DNA of 55,296 bases from contig JAJYLT010000024.1 in NCBI GenBank assembly GCA_021787565.1, positions 1-55,296 of the forward strand. Direction: 5' to 3'. The position numbers were made by a program, and so were the translations under genes. Shown one piece after another: positions 46,691-55,162 of the stretch (positions within the stretch are counted from its first letter, which is position 1; each line of letters opens with the position of its first letter). The notes beneath the pieces are model-generated. The model did no database searches. It saw nothing but the letters and a program-made list of their open reading frames with translations, and had not been told where the DNA came from. The stretch is from Acidobacteriota bacterium (lineage in GTDB: Bacteria > Acidobacteriota > UBA4820 > DSQY01).

Positions 46691-48076
46691 CTAGGAGCGC
46701 GCGAGGAGGCATAGCGTCTCGACGGAGTACGTTTGGGGGAAGAGATCCCAGGCCTGCATGCGCAGCGGTTTGTAGCCCGACTCCCCCAGGATCTGCAGGT
46801 CGCGCTCCAGGGCGGGCAGATTGCAGGAGACGTACAGGATGCGCTTGGGAGTCAAGTGGACGAGGGTCTCCAGGATGTCCCTGGCGCCCGCGCGGGGCGG
46901 GTCCAGGAGGACCGCCTCGAAGCTCTCGCTGGCGGCGGCCATCTTGGCGACCCACGGGGCCGCTTCCCCCAGGAGGTGGCGAAGGTTCAGGAGGCCGTTG
47001 ATCCGCGCGTTTTCCTTCGCGTCCTCGTGGGCCGTGGGGCCGGATTCGACGGCCACGACCTCGCGGCAGACGGAGGCCAGGGGCACGGAGAAGTTCCCGA
47101 TGCCGGAGTAGAGATCCAAGAGGCGCTCGTGGCGGGCCAGGCCGAGCCACTCGCGCACCGTTCCGACCAGTTTCCGGTTCATGAGGTAGTGGGCCTGCGA
47201 GAAGGAGCGCACGTCGGCCTGCATCCGAAGCTCGGGAGCGCCGGCCTCGGCTCCCGGCAGGGTGTATCGGGTCCAGGGCCTGCCCCATCGCGCCAGGATG
47301 CGTCCCGGCTCCCGGGCAGGCGTCACCAGTCCCCCACCCAATCCCGCGGACTCCCCCAACCTGGCCAGGGCCGCCGCCTCCTCGGCGGATGCCCCCTCGC
47401 GCAGGTGGAGATGGGCGGCGTAGTGCGCCCCGTTCTCGTCCCTGCCCAGCGTCAGCCTTTCCAGCGCCTTCGCCCGCGGCTCTTCGCGGAGAAGGGAGCG
47501 GAGGTTCTGGTAGAAAATGTTGTAGTCACGGTCAAAGAGCAGGCAGAAGTCCAAGTTGACCACGTGGTGGCTGCCCTCCTGATAGAAGCCTATGCGGAGG
47601 GTGTCACCGGAGGCGTGGACGTGGAAGTCGCCCTTGTGGCGATAGCCCCGATCCGGTTCGGCCCCAACGATGGCCTCCGGTCCACCCTCGGGGAGGTGAT
47701 GGCGAAGGATGGAGCGCAGGAGGAGCTCCTTTTCCCGCAGTTGCCGGGCGTAGGCCGTGCTCAACCACTGGCAGCCGCCGCAGTGGCTGAAGAATTTGCA
47801 CTTCGGTTCCACCCGGTCGGGTCCGGGAGCCAGGACGGCCCGGATGTGGCCCTCCGCGTAACGGGATTTGACGCGGTCCAGACCCACCAGGAGCTTGTCC
47901 CCGGGCACGGCCTTGGAGACGAAGATGATCTTGCCTTCGTGCCTGGCCAGTCCTCGGCCTCCCCAGGTCAGGGCCTCGATCTCCACCGTCGCCGTTGGCT
48001 CCCCGTGCGGTGACTGTTTTCGGCGGGGAGAGTGCGGGGGGGTCTTCGCTTTCGGATGGGGGCGGGCGTATCGCAT
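46691..48076 (-). CDS. RlmD/TrmA-family RNA (uracil-5-)-methyltransferase
   Basis: A 461-residue enzyme. The ATG at 48076 has AAGGTGA seven bases upstream. After a basic N-terminus, a TRAM domain (EIEALTWGGRGLARHEGKII) and a [4Fe-4S] site (CKFFSHCGGCQW with an upstream Cys expected) precede the methyltransferase fold: LLDLYSGIGNFSVPLAS binds SAM, VLLDPPRAG follows, and YVSCNLPALERDL carries the catalytic Cys. RlmD and RlmC methylate 23S rRNA uridines and TrmA methylates tRNA U54; the Fe-S site favours RlmD/RlmC type. The substrate is not decided by sequence. Confidence 0.9.
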   Translation of the reverse strand: MRYARPHPKAKTPPHSPRRKQSPHGEPTATVEIEALTWGGRGLARHEGKIIFVSKAVPGDKLLVGLDRVKSRYAEGHIRAVLAPGPDRVEPKCKFFSHCGGCQWLSTAYARQLREKELLLRSILRHHLPEGGPEAIVGAEPDRGYRHKGDFHVHASGDTLRIGFYQEGSHHVVNLDFCLLFDRDYNIFYQNLRSLLREEPRAKALERLTLGRDENGAHYAAHLHLREGASAEEAAALARLGESAGLGGGLVTPAREPGRILARWGRPWTRYTLPGAEAGAPELRMQADVRSFSQAHYLMNRKLVGTVREWLGLARHERLLDLYSGIGNFSVPLASVCREVVAVESGPTAHEDAKENARINGLLNLRHLLGEAAPWVAKMAAASESFEAVLLDPPRAGARDILETLVHLTPKRILYVSCNLPALERDLQILGESGYKPLRMQAWDLFPQTYSVETLCLLARS

Positions 48077-48142
48077 CACGGGTCACCTTACCATGGTCTT
48101 CAGGACGAGCGTAAGCCAAAGCGCACTGGGAAAAGGGAGGGG

Positions 48143-48173
48143 CCCCCCGGTCGTCTTGAAACGGACCGGGGGG
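48143..48173 (-). terminator. Strong hairpin between fmdB and the methyltransferase gene
   Basis: CCCCCCGGTC (48143-48152) pairs perfectly with GACCGGGGGG (48164-48173) across an 11-base loop. There is no long T-run on either side (CCCCTCCCTTTTCCC follows on the minus strand), so termination is likely but not certain. Confidence 0.45.
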
Positions 48174-48273
48174 ACTATAAAAGAGGAGGGATTAGGCTTA
48201 GGTGGGTAGAGAAGTAAGGCGGGAAACCGTCGAAACGGTCTGTATACGAGGGTAAGATAGTGTCAGGTGGGAT

Positions 48274-48534
48274 TTATTCATGGCTCGAACCTCCAGGAGA
48301 TCCTGCCTCAGACGGCGAGGCGGGCTTCTTCTCGGAGGCTACGCTCCCGCTGGGGCGATGAGCGTAATCCGTCGTGTAGAATCCAGTGCCCTTGAACTGG
48401 AGGGCCGGGACGGAGAACATCTTGTGCACAGAACCCCCGCACTTCGGACACACCGTAAGAAGCGGGTCCGAGAGGCGCTGAAGGCGTTCGAAGCGCTGGT
48501 TGCATTTGTCGCAGTGGTACTCGTAAATGGGCAT
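48274..48534 (-). CDS. FmdB-family zinc-ribbon protein
   Basis: An 86-residue protein beginning MPIYEYHCDKCNQRFERLQR, the hallmark of the FmdB/CxxC_CxxC_SSSS regulatory-protein family. Four zinc ligands are in CDKC and CPKCGG. The LQFKGTGFYTTDYA segment is also typical. The Ser/Pro/Glu-rich tail is disordered. Members are widespread and mostly uncharacterised; the original FmdB was proposed as a regulator of an amidase operon. It has its own consensus promoter upstream. Confidence 0.92.
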   Translation of the reverse strand: MPIYEYHCDKCNQRFERLQRLSDPLLTVCPKCGGSVHKMFSVPALQFKGTGFYTTDYAHRPSGSVASEKKPASPSEAGSPGGSSHE

Positions 48535-48566
48535 GTCGCTAATCCTTCCTTATGATGCCGGAGCCA

Positions 48567-48595
48567 ATAGTAATCCATGGAAGCCCCCTTGTCAA
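48567..48595 (-). promoter_or_regulatory. Consensus promoter for fmdB
   Basis: On the minus strand TTGACA (48595-48590) and TACTAT (48572-48567) are exactly 17 bases apart, about 33 bases before the fmdB ATG. Confidence 0.7.
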
Positions 48596-48760
48596 GTCTC
48601 GGGAGAGGAGTGTGTACTGGGTTCACGAAATGGCGCCTTTTTCACCTGCCGCCTCGGCGTTCAAGTCCTTAGTGGCCATGCGCTGCTTGAGTTGCGTGTT
48701 GTGAGGGGGTGCTAACCTTGTTACCGGAAAGCTGGGTCACGGAGCCAGGAACCGACCCTT

Positions 48761-48790
48761 TTGCAGGCCTCCGGCGGGGGCGCGTATACT
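48761..48790 (+). promoter_or_regulatory. Promoter for folE
   Basis: TTGCAG at 48761-48766 and TATACT at 48785-48790 with an 18-base spacer. Transcription from near 48797 leaves an 18-base leader that holds the AAGGAGAGG ribosome-binding site. Confidence 0.65.
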
Positions 48791-48814
48791 CACCCCTTGG
48801 CTGAAGGAGAGGAC

Positions 48815-49372
48815 ATGGAAGAGGCCGTAAGAGCGATCCTGGCGGCCCTGGGTGAGGACCCGGGGAGGGAAGGTCTCCGCCGGACCCCGGCCCGGGTTTC
48901 AGAATCCCTGCTGGATCTGACCCGTGGCTACCGCGAGTCCATCGAGGAGATCCTCGAGAACGCCGTATTTCCAGATCCTTCTCAGGCTCTTGTCCTGGTG
49001 AAGGACATCCCCTTCTACAGCCTTTGCGAGCACCACCTGCTGCCCTTCTTCGGCAAGGCTCACGTGGCCTACATACCCGATGGACGCCTCATGGGACTCT
49101 CCAAGGTTCCCAGGATCCTGGAGCACTTCGCGCGCCGGCTGCAGGTTCAGGAGAGGCTCACGGAGCAGGTGGCCGACACCATCGCCCACGCCCTGAAACC
49201 CAGGGGCTTGGGGGTGGTCCTGGAGGCCACCCATCTCTGCATGGTCATGCGCGGCGTTCAGAAGGAGGGGAGCCAGGCCACCACCTCCGCGCTTCGTGGG
49301 ACCTTCCTCTCCGATCCGAGGGCGCGCGCCGAATTTCTCTCGCTCATCGGAAATCGTACCGGCACCCGCTGA
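48815..49372 (+). CDS. folE: GTP cyclohydrolase I
   Basis: A 185-residue enzyme that opens GTP to 7,8-dihydroneopterin triphosphate, the first folate-synthesis step. Start at 48815 with AAGGAGAGG upstream. Core motifs: [36 protein letters not shown] with the zinc ligands, [20 protein letters not shown] and [20 protein letters not shown] with the second Cys. Length and residues are standard. It converges with the lolA-like gene 24 bases away. folP is in the same window at 41787. Confidence 0.97.
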   Translation: MEEAVRAILAALGEDPGREGLRRTPARVSESLLDLTRGYRESIEEILENAVFPDPSQALVLVKDIPFYSLCEHHLLPFFGKAHVAYIPDGRLMGLSKVPRILEHFARRLQVQERLTEQVADTIAHALKPRGLGVVLEATHLCMVMRGVQKEGSQATTSALRGTFLSDPRARAEFLSLIGNRTGTR

Positions 49373-49396
49373 GGGCCGCGGGACCGGCCCTGCCGA

Positions 49397-50062
49397 TCAG
49401 CCACCCGACCGGATGATCTGAGCTCCCTTCGGGGGGGTAAAGGCGAAGAGGTCCGCGGGGAGGTGCCCGGGCGTCCGGATGCCGGTCAGCCGCAGGTCCA
49501 CCTGGTTGCCCAGGGCGTCCGTGTAGCTGACCTCGCTGATCTGCTTGCCATCCTTGTCCACCCGCACCTCCAGGTCGTGCACCCCCTCCGCATCGGAGGC
49601 GAGGCCGAGGCGGAGAACCACCGCATTCCCGTCGCGGCTGGCTCCTAGGCAGAGCAGGTCCTTTCCGGGCTCAACGTCCCCGGAGAGGAGCCTGATGGCG
49701 AGAGGGGCATTCGGACCCGTCCCCAGGGGCTGGATGAACACCTGGTTCTCCGAGGGCAGGTAGAGGTAGCTTTCTTTGCCGTCCGCCACCGCCAGCTTGC
49801 CCGGGGGCGTCGTGTAGTCCCAGCGCATGCGTCCCCCCTTCTCGATGTAGAGGGTCCCCTCGTCCAGCTCGTTCTGGCCCAGCGCCGGAGCGTGAAGCGT
49901 GTGGACAAAATGGGCTTCCAGGGCCGTGAAGTGCCGGTAGTTCTCCGCGAGCTTCGCGAAGGTCCTGGCGCAGAGGCCGTCGTCAGGTTTCTCCTGGGCG
50001 AGTCCACACAGGGGCGCGAGAAAGAGGAGCGCGAGCAAGGCAACCCGTCTGATCCGATGCAT
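49397..50062 (-). CDS. LolA-like outer-membrane lipoprotein carrier
   Basis: A 221-residue periplasmic protein. Start at 50062 (MHRIRRVALLALLFLAPLCG), giving a clear signal peptide; the longer frame has none. YRHFTALEAHFVHTL, GTLYIEKGGRMRWDYTTPPG, KLAVADGKESYLYLPSENQV and the C-terminal ISEVSYTDALGNQVDLRL are the LolA pattern of short beta strands around a lipid cavity. LolA ferries lipoproteins from the inner to the outer membrane. LolA-superfamily proteins also include DUF4292-like and RseB-like members, so the exact role is less certain than the fold. Confidence 0.82.
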   Translation of the reverse strand: MHRIRRVALLALLFLAPLCGLAQEKPDDGLCARTFAKLAENYRHFTALEAHFVHTLHAPALGQNELDEGTLYIEKGGRMRWDYTTPPGKLAVADGKESYLYLPSENQVFIQPLGTGPNAPLAIRLLSGDVEPGKDLLCLGASRDGNAVVLRLGLASDAEGVHDLEVRVDKDGKQISEVSYTDALGNQVDLRLTGIRTPGHLPADLFAFTPPKGAQIIRSGG

Positions 50063-50121
50063 TCGACCTCCCGCAAATGGGCCGGTGAAACATGAGGACT
50101 GGGTGTGAAAGCCGCTGGCGG

Positions 50122-51228
50122 TCACGGGGTGGAATCGGAGGAGGAGGCCTCGGTGTTGCCCCACCGCGCCTCGATCCAAAGCACGTATCCCTGAGTGGCC
50201 CCGGCGACATCCCTCGTCAGATAAAAGGGAACGGGCTGGTCGGGCAGGAGGCTCTTCTCCGCCGAAATGTCCACCGCAGGAAGCGGCTGGTGGGTCGTCG
50301 GCGATAGCATCTGGCCGACGACCTGCACCTTGAGATCCAGATGGTTGTCCCTGATGGATAGGGGGGACAGCGTCAGGTGATAGAACTCCTTGTCCCAGAC
50401 CAGCTTTCTGGGTGGGTTGGGGGTCTCCTTCTTGCCCGCTTGGTCCGCTTTCTCCTTTTTTCGGGTCTTGGAGGATTGTTTCTCGTCCAGCGGAATAGTG
50501 AACCCCTCGCCCGCCTGGATGACGGGGGTGCCCTTGCTGAAATCCAGCTCCTTAAGGTGTTGGGTGGAGATCTGATCGGGGCCGGATGGCTCGCCCTCCA
50601 CCCACCGGGGAACGCTCCGCTGGTAGTCGTGGCCCACGGCCTTGCCTTCCAGAGACTGGAGCTGGAGGGTTTCGATCTCGGAGCGTTGGGCCCCGGTCCA
50701 CTGCTCCACGCGGACCAGGAACAGGATGGGGGGGAATTTGGAGCCCGCCTCGGTGGCGGATGGGTCCGCGAGAGCGGCTTGAACGGCCATGACGACCTGA
50801 GTCCCCGTTCTCGGGTCCGCGAAAAGCTCCATCAATTGCTCGCCCGGCGTCGCGAAGGCGACGTCCTTGGCGCGGGTGGTGGGATTGCCCCCCTGGGGGT
50901 TCACGTCGGAGAGAATCACACAGTGAAGGCGGCCGCTCTCGTCCAGGACGGGCGTGAGCGAAAGCTTGAGCGCCAGAGAAGTGGAGACGTCGCGGGTCTG
51001 GTTGGTGATGGTCAGCAGCCTGTCGAGCTGGCCCGCCTTGCCCAGCGGAAGGGTGGAGGAGAATGTCCCGATGGTCTGAGTGGTCTGGTGCGAACCCGTG
51101 GTCAGCAGCCGGAAGGTCACCTGGCAGAATCGCGGTGGCTGGGCGGGGGGCGCCTGGATGGGCCCGCCGGCCAAGGTGGCCACCGCCAAGCCGATGCCGA
51201 GGCCCGCGCCCATGAGAATTTTCCTCAT
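50122..51228 (-). CDS. Secreted protein of unknown function
   Basis: A 368-residue product. The ATG at 51228 (MRKILMGAGLGIGLAVATLA) gives a signal peptide and has a GGGG tract five bases upstream; the ATG at 51240 is an alternative. The mature protein is rich in beta-strand patterns. The N-terminal part (VTFRLLTTGSHQTTQTIGTF, TRDVSTSLALKLSLTPVLDE) and the C-terminal part (FYHLTLSPLSIRDNHLDLKV) resemble each other only loosely. A charged low-complexity segment (KTRKKEKADQAGKKETP) lies between. I recognise no family. It lies 60 bases upstream of the lolA-like gene on the same strand, so an envelope role is possible. Confidence 0.65.
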   Translation of the reverse strand: MRKILMGAGLGIGLAVATLAGGPIQAPPAQPPRFCQVTFRLLTTGSHQTTQTIGTFSSTLPLGKAGQLDRLLTITNQTRDVSTSLALKLSLTPVLDESGRLHCVILSDVNPQGGNPTTRAKDVAFATPGEQLMELFADPRTGTQVVMAVQAALADPSATEAGSKFPPILFLVRVEQWTGAQRSEIETLQLQSLEGKAVGHDYQRSVPRWVEGEPSGPDQISTQHLKELDFSKGTPVIQAGEGFTIPLDEKQSSKTRKKEKADQAGKKETPNPPRKLVWDKEFYHLTLSPLSIRDNHLDLKVQVVGQMLSPTTHQPLPAVDISAEKSLLPDQPVPFYLTRDVAGATQGYVLWIEARWGNTEASSSDSTP

Positions 51229-51329
51229 GACCCCAAGCATAGGAGGGGCGAGAAAGGAGGTCAAGCGCGCCGAAACCTCGTACCGCAGGGACAGATGGGG
51301 AGCATATCACACAGCAACCGCCCCTATGG

Positions 51330-51335
51330 TATACT
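51330..51335 (+). promoter_or_regulatory. -10 element placing carD transcription start at or near its ATG
   Basis: TATACT ends six bases before the carD ATG at 51342, so a start seven bases downstream of the hexamer falls on the A of the start codon. No ribosome-binding site is present. The -35 region is weak. Confidence 0.5.
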
Positions 51336-51341
51336 CACAGC

Positions 51342-51854
51342 ATGGCCAGAACTCGCAAGCTGTGGTTCAAGGTCGGGGACACCATCGTCTATCCCGGATA
51401 CGGCGTGGGGCTGGTGCAGGACATCCGGGAGCGCCAGATGGGCGATACCCAGCGCGTGTTCTGCGTGCTCCTCTTCAAGGACAGCACGGGCGAATCCAAG
51501 GTACTCATCCCGCTCGACAACATCGAGGAGGTTGGACTCAGGCCCCTCTCCACGAAGCGGGGGGTCGAGGAGGCCCTGACCTATCTGGGAGAGGGCGAGC
51601 CGGAGATTCTGCCCTCCTGGAAGGACCGGTTTGCCCAGCACGGCAGCATGCTGGCTTCGGGCGACCTCATGTCCGTGGTCCGGGTCCTCAAGGCCCTATG
51701 GATCCTGAACAACAAGAAGCCCCTCTCCTTCCGGGAAAAGAAGATGTACCAGAAGGCGCTCGGTCTGATCGTGGCGGAGGCCTGTGAAGTCAAGGTGACC
51801 TCGCGGGAGACGATGGAGCAGGAAATCCTCCGACGCCTCTCGCCGGCGACCTAG
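51342..51854 (+). CDS. carD: CarD-family transcriptional regulator
   Basis: A 170-residue protein. The N-terminal RNA-polymerase-interaction domain shows KVGDTIVYPGYGVGLVQDI and FCVLLFKDSTGESKVLIPLD, followed by VGLRPLST, as in CarD/CdnL. The C-terminal DNA-binding helical domain (SGDLMSVVRVLKALWILNN, LSFREKKMYQKAL) is also typical. CarD proteins stabilise promoter open complexes, especially at rRNA promoters, in mycobacteria, myxobacteria and others. The expected promoter would produce a leaderless message. Confidence 0.93.
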   Translation: MARTRKLWFKVGDTIVYPGYGVGLVQDIRERQMGDTQRVFCVLLFKDSTGESKVLIPLDNIEEVGLRPLSTKRGVEEALTYLGEGEPEILPSWKDRFAQHGSMLASGDLMSVVRVLKALWILNNKKPLSFREKKMYQKALGLIVAEACEVKVTSRETMEQEILRRLSPAT

Positions 51855-51976
51855 CCCCGGCCGTATTACTGCAATTTCGCAACACACCAGCCAAACTCCG
51901 GTCATCCTTCCCGCCTAACCTGGAACTGGAAGCGGTCCTTGCACCGAGGGTCGTTCCGATGACGAAGGAGGACTGG

Positions 51977-53032
51977 ATGAAGAAGCTCTTGCTAACCGCG
52001 GGTATCGTGGTTCTGGTGGGCGTGGGCGCCATGGCCCAGGGACCCAAGGTCATCAATGGGGCGGGATCGACCTTCGCCTACCCTCTCTATTCCCAGTGGG
52101 CCTATGAGTACAAGGCCCAGGGAGGGGCGGGCCTGAACTACCAGTCCATCGGATCGGGCGGGGGCATCCAGCAGATCAACAACCGCACCGTCGATTTCGG
52201 CGCCTCCGATGCCCCCCTCTCCGGGGCGGACCTGGGAAAGCACGACCAGGTCCAGTTCCCCACCGCCATGGGGGGAGTGGCCATCATGGTGAACATCCAG
52301 GGGATCGGCACGGACCAGCTCAGGCTCTCGGGGCCCGTCCTGGCGGACATCTACCTCGGCACCATCACCAAGTGGAACGATCCGCGCATCGCCTCCCTGA
52401 ACAAGGGCCTCAAGCTGCCCAACGAGGACATCACCGTGGTGCACCGGGCGGATGGCTCGGGCACCACCTGGATCTTCACCAACTACCTCTGCAAGGTCTC
52501 CAAGCCCTGGCAGGAGAAGGTGGGCTTCTCCACCGCCGTCAACTGGCCCGTCGGCGTGGGCGGCAAGGGCAGCGAGGGCGTCACCTCGTACGTGAAGCAG
52601 GTGGATGGCGGCATCGGCTACGTGGAGTACTCCTACGCCAAGCAGAACCACCTCACGACGGTGGAGCTCAAGAACAAGGCGGGCTTTTTCGTGAAGCCCA
52701 CCATGGCCGCCTTCCAGGCGGCGGCGGCCAATGCCGACTGGGCCCACTCGGACCACTTCGGCGTGGTCCTCACGGACCAGCCGGGCAAGGACACCTGGCC
52801 CATCGCGGGCGCCACCTTCATCATTCTCTACGCGAAGCAGACCGAGCCCGCCACGGGCCAGGCGATTCTCAAGTTCTTCGACTGGGGCTTCCGCAAGGGC
52901 AGCACCATGGCCGCTGGCCTAGACTACATCCCGCTTCCCATGAACGTGGTCGATATGATCGAGGCCATGTGGGCGAAGGATGTCACGGGCGGCGGGAAGG
53001 CTCTCTGGAACGCCGGCATGCAGGCGAAGTGA
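51977..53032 (+). CDS. pstS: Phosphate ABC transporter substrate-binding protein
   Basis: A 351-residue periplasmic protein. Start at 51977 with GAAGGAGG five bases upstream and a signal peptide MKKLLLTAGIVVLVGVGAMA. Phosphate-binding motifs: NGAGSTFAYPLYSQWA, SIGSGGGIQQI, DFGASDAPLS, and VVHRADGSGTTWIFTNYL; the closing segments match PstS of the class with about 340 residues. It delivers phosphate to PstCAB, which is not encoded next to it. No Pho-box-like repeat was seen in the 122 bases upstream. A hairpin terminator follows. Confidence 0.95.
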   Translation: MKKLLLTAGIVVLVGVGAMAQGPKVINGAGSTFAYPLYSQWAYEYKAQGGAGLNYQSIGSGGGIQQINNRTVDFGASDAPLSGADLGKHDQVQFPTAMGGVAIMVNIQGIGTDQLRLSGPVLADIYLGTITKWNDPRIASLNKGLKLPNEDITVVHRADGSGTTWIFTNYLCKVSKPWQEKVGFSTAVNWPVGVGGKGSEGVTSYVKQVDGGIGYVEYSYAKQNHLTTVELKNKAGFFVKPTMAAFQAAAANADWAHSDHFGVVLTDQPGKDTWPIAGATFIILYAKQTEPATGQAILKFFDWGFRKGSTMAAGLDYIPLPMNVVDMIEAMWAKDVTGGGKALWNAGMQAK

Positions 53033-53061
53033 CCACCTCGACATCGGATCTTGAATGGCGC

Positions 53062-53085
53062 AAGGGCCGGGGTTTCCCGGCCCTT
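53062..53085. terminator. Terminator hairpin between pstS and guaA
   Basis: AAGGGCCGGG (53062-53071) pairs with CCCGGCCCTT (53076-53085) around GTTT, 30 bases after the pstS stop. The symmetric A/T ends suit bidirectional use with the convergent guaA gene, although the T tract is short. Confidence 0.65.
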
Positions 53086-53182
53086 GTCTGTTGAACGGGA
53101 GGGGCGAAGAGCGAGGGGCAGGCCCCAGGCCTTTCGAAGGGCGACGCTCTCCCTGTCTCTCTGTTTCCGTGGCTCTATCCAC

Positions 53183-55000
53183 TCACTCCCACTCGATGGT
53201 TCCGGGGGGCTTGGTGGTCACGTCCAGGGCCACTCCCGACACTCCGGGCAACGCCGAAATGGCCGCGTACAACTCGTCGAGAAGGGAGGCGGGGAGAAGG
53301 GCCGGCCGGGCGGTCATGGCCCGCTCGGACAGGACGGGCCTGATCACCACGAATTCCCTCCCCCGGCCGTCCAGCTCCAGGGGAACCAGGACGATGGGGC
53401 ACTGCCACACGGTGCGGTAGAGGCCGTGCCGCCTCAGCCCCCCCATCACCATGGCGTCGGCTTCCCGCAGGAGGTCCAGCCGTTCCCGGGTGACCGTCCC
53501 CGCCAGAGGCTTGGCGGCCTTGAACCCCTTCCCGGAGAGGTCCACCACGCAGCGGTTGACGCCGGGCACCTCCTGGTAGAGCCTGGCGGCCAGGGTCTCC
53601 GCATGGGGCAGGAGGCCCGGTCCCCAGAGGATCACCGGCTGTTCGTAGGCGCGCAGGTCGGCCTTGACCCCCACGGAGCGCACGGGGAGGATGGCGGCGC
53701 CCACGCCGGTCTGGGCCGCGAGCCGAGCCAGCGCCTCCTCGGCGCCGGGCGTCCGATCGGGGGCCCTGCCATCGGAGCAGAGCAGCCGGATTCCGAGTCC
53801 TGGACCTGGGAAGGGGTGCCGCCAGACCAGCTCCTCGGGGAGGCCGAGGGCCTCGCCCAGTTCCCGGACTTCCACCTTGTAGAGCTCGCGCAACGGTTCG
53901 ATGACCTGCCCCCTGGCGATCAGGGCCTCCACCGCCGGTACGCGGTTGTGGTGCGTCTTGATCACGTCGGCGCGCTTGGTCCCGCCCGTCTCAATGGTGT
54001 CGGGATAGATGGTCCCCTGGGCCAAGAGGCAGTCCCGGAGGTCCAGCCGGGAGGCCTCTTCCTGAAACACCTCCAGGAAGGTGTCGCCGATGATCCGGCG
54101 CTTGCGTTCGGGTTCCACCACGCCCGCGAGGGCGGAGAGGAATCGCTCCGAGGCGTCCACGAAATGAAGATTCCGGTCGAACCCATGCCGGCGGAAGGCC
54201 TCAAGAACCTCGGCGCTCTCGTTCTTTCGAAGCAGGCCGTTGTCGATGTGGAGCAGGTGGACCCGCTCGGGCCCCAGCGCCTCGCCGAGCAGCACCGCGC
54301 AGACGGTGGAATCCACCCCGCCCGAGGCCAGCAGAAACACGGGCCGGTCGTGCGCCTGCTCGCGGATCCGCTCCTCCTCCTCCCGGGAAAAGAGATCCAT
54401 GGTCCAATCGGGTCGGCAGCCGCAGATGTCCAGCACGAAATTCCTCAGCATCTCCTCGCCGTGCAGCGTGTCGTCCACCTCGGGGTGGAACTGGAAGCCG
54501 TAGCGCCGGAGTCCCTGGTGGGCGATGGCGGCGTTGCGGTGGGCCGGTCCCCGTTCGGACGAGGAGACGCCGATCTCCTCGAATCCCTCGGGCAGAGCCG
54601 TCACCGAATCGCCGTGACTCATCCAGACCGTCTCTTCGGGAGCGAGGCCGCGGAAGATGGGACTGGAGCCCCGCAAGGTCAGGACGGCCGGCCCATATTC
54701 GCGCTGGGTATGCTCCACGCGGCCGCCGTAGTGTTTGGCGATCTCCTGGTGGCCGAAACAGAACCCCAGGATGGGCACGGGCAGGTCGTAGATTCTGCTG
54801 TCGTAGGCGTTGTCTTCGTCGTAGGCCGACAGGGAGGGACTTCCCGAGAGGATGATCCCCTTGAACTCCGCGAAGCGCTCGACGGGGTCCTCGGGCTGGA
54901 GTATCTCTGCCAGAACCTTCAGACGCCGGACCTTGGTGGCGATGAGGTGGGCGTACTGCCCGCCGAAATCCACGATGGAGATCTTGTCATGAGCGTCCAT
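53183..55000 (-). CDS. guaA: GMP synthase (glutamine-hydrolysing), long form
   Basis: A 605-residue enzyme that aminates XMP to GMP. Residues 1-190 are a class I glutamine amidotransferase with Cys81 in GFCFGHQ and the His172/Glu174 pair in FQFHPEV. The ATP pyrophosphatase follows with the PP-loop LLASGGVDSTVCAVL near 223-237, and the C-terminal part has HPFPGPGLGIRLL and ends TTKPPGTIEWE. Typical bacterial GuaA has about 515 residues. The extra length lies in the C-terminal dimerisation region after GLGIRLL, as in the long eukaryotic-type enzymes. guaB is not adjacent. Confidence 0.96.
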   Translation of the reverse strand: MDAHDKISIVDFGGQYAHLIATKVRRLKVLAEILQPEDPVERFAEFKGIILSGSPSLSAYDEDNAYDSRIYDLPVPILGFCFGHQEIAKHYGGRVEHTQREYGPAVLTLRGSSPIFRGLAPEETVWMSHGDSVTALPEGFEEIGVSSSERGPAHRNAAIAHQGLRRYGFQFHPEVDDTLHGEEMLRNFVLDICGCRPDWTMDLFSREEEERIREQAHDRPVFLLASGGVDSTVCAVLLGEALGPERVHLLHIDNGLLRKNESAEVLEAFRRHGFDRNLHFVDASERFLSALAGVVEPERKRRIIGDTFLEVFQEEASRLDLRDCLLAQGTIYPDTIETGGTKRADVIKTHHNRVPAVEALIARGQVIEPLRELYKVEVRELGEALGLPEELVWRHPFPGPGLGIRLLCSDGRAPDRTPGAEEALARLAAQTGVGAAILPVRSVGVKADLRAYEQPVILWGPGLLPHAETLAARLYQEVPGVNRCVVDLSGKGFKAAKPLAGTVTRERLDLLREADAMVMGGLRRHGLYRTVWQCPIVLVPLELDGRGREFVVIRPVLSERAMTARPALLPASLLDELYAAISALPGVSGVALDVTTKPPGTIEWE

Positions 55001-55162
55001 GCTCCCTCCCCGTTCATCCCGGCGTGCCGCGCGGCCGGAGCGGCGATTGTCCCATGGCGCCCTTCGGTCTTCAATCCTGGGCCGCGCCCGGCGGCCCCTT
55101 CGCCTCGCCGCGGCCTAGGATCGGTGCCTGGCCACTTCGAACATGGCCAGGGCCGCGGCGTC

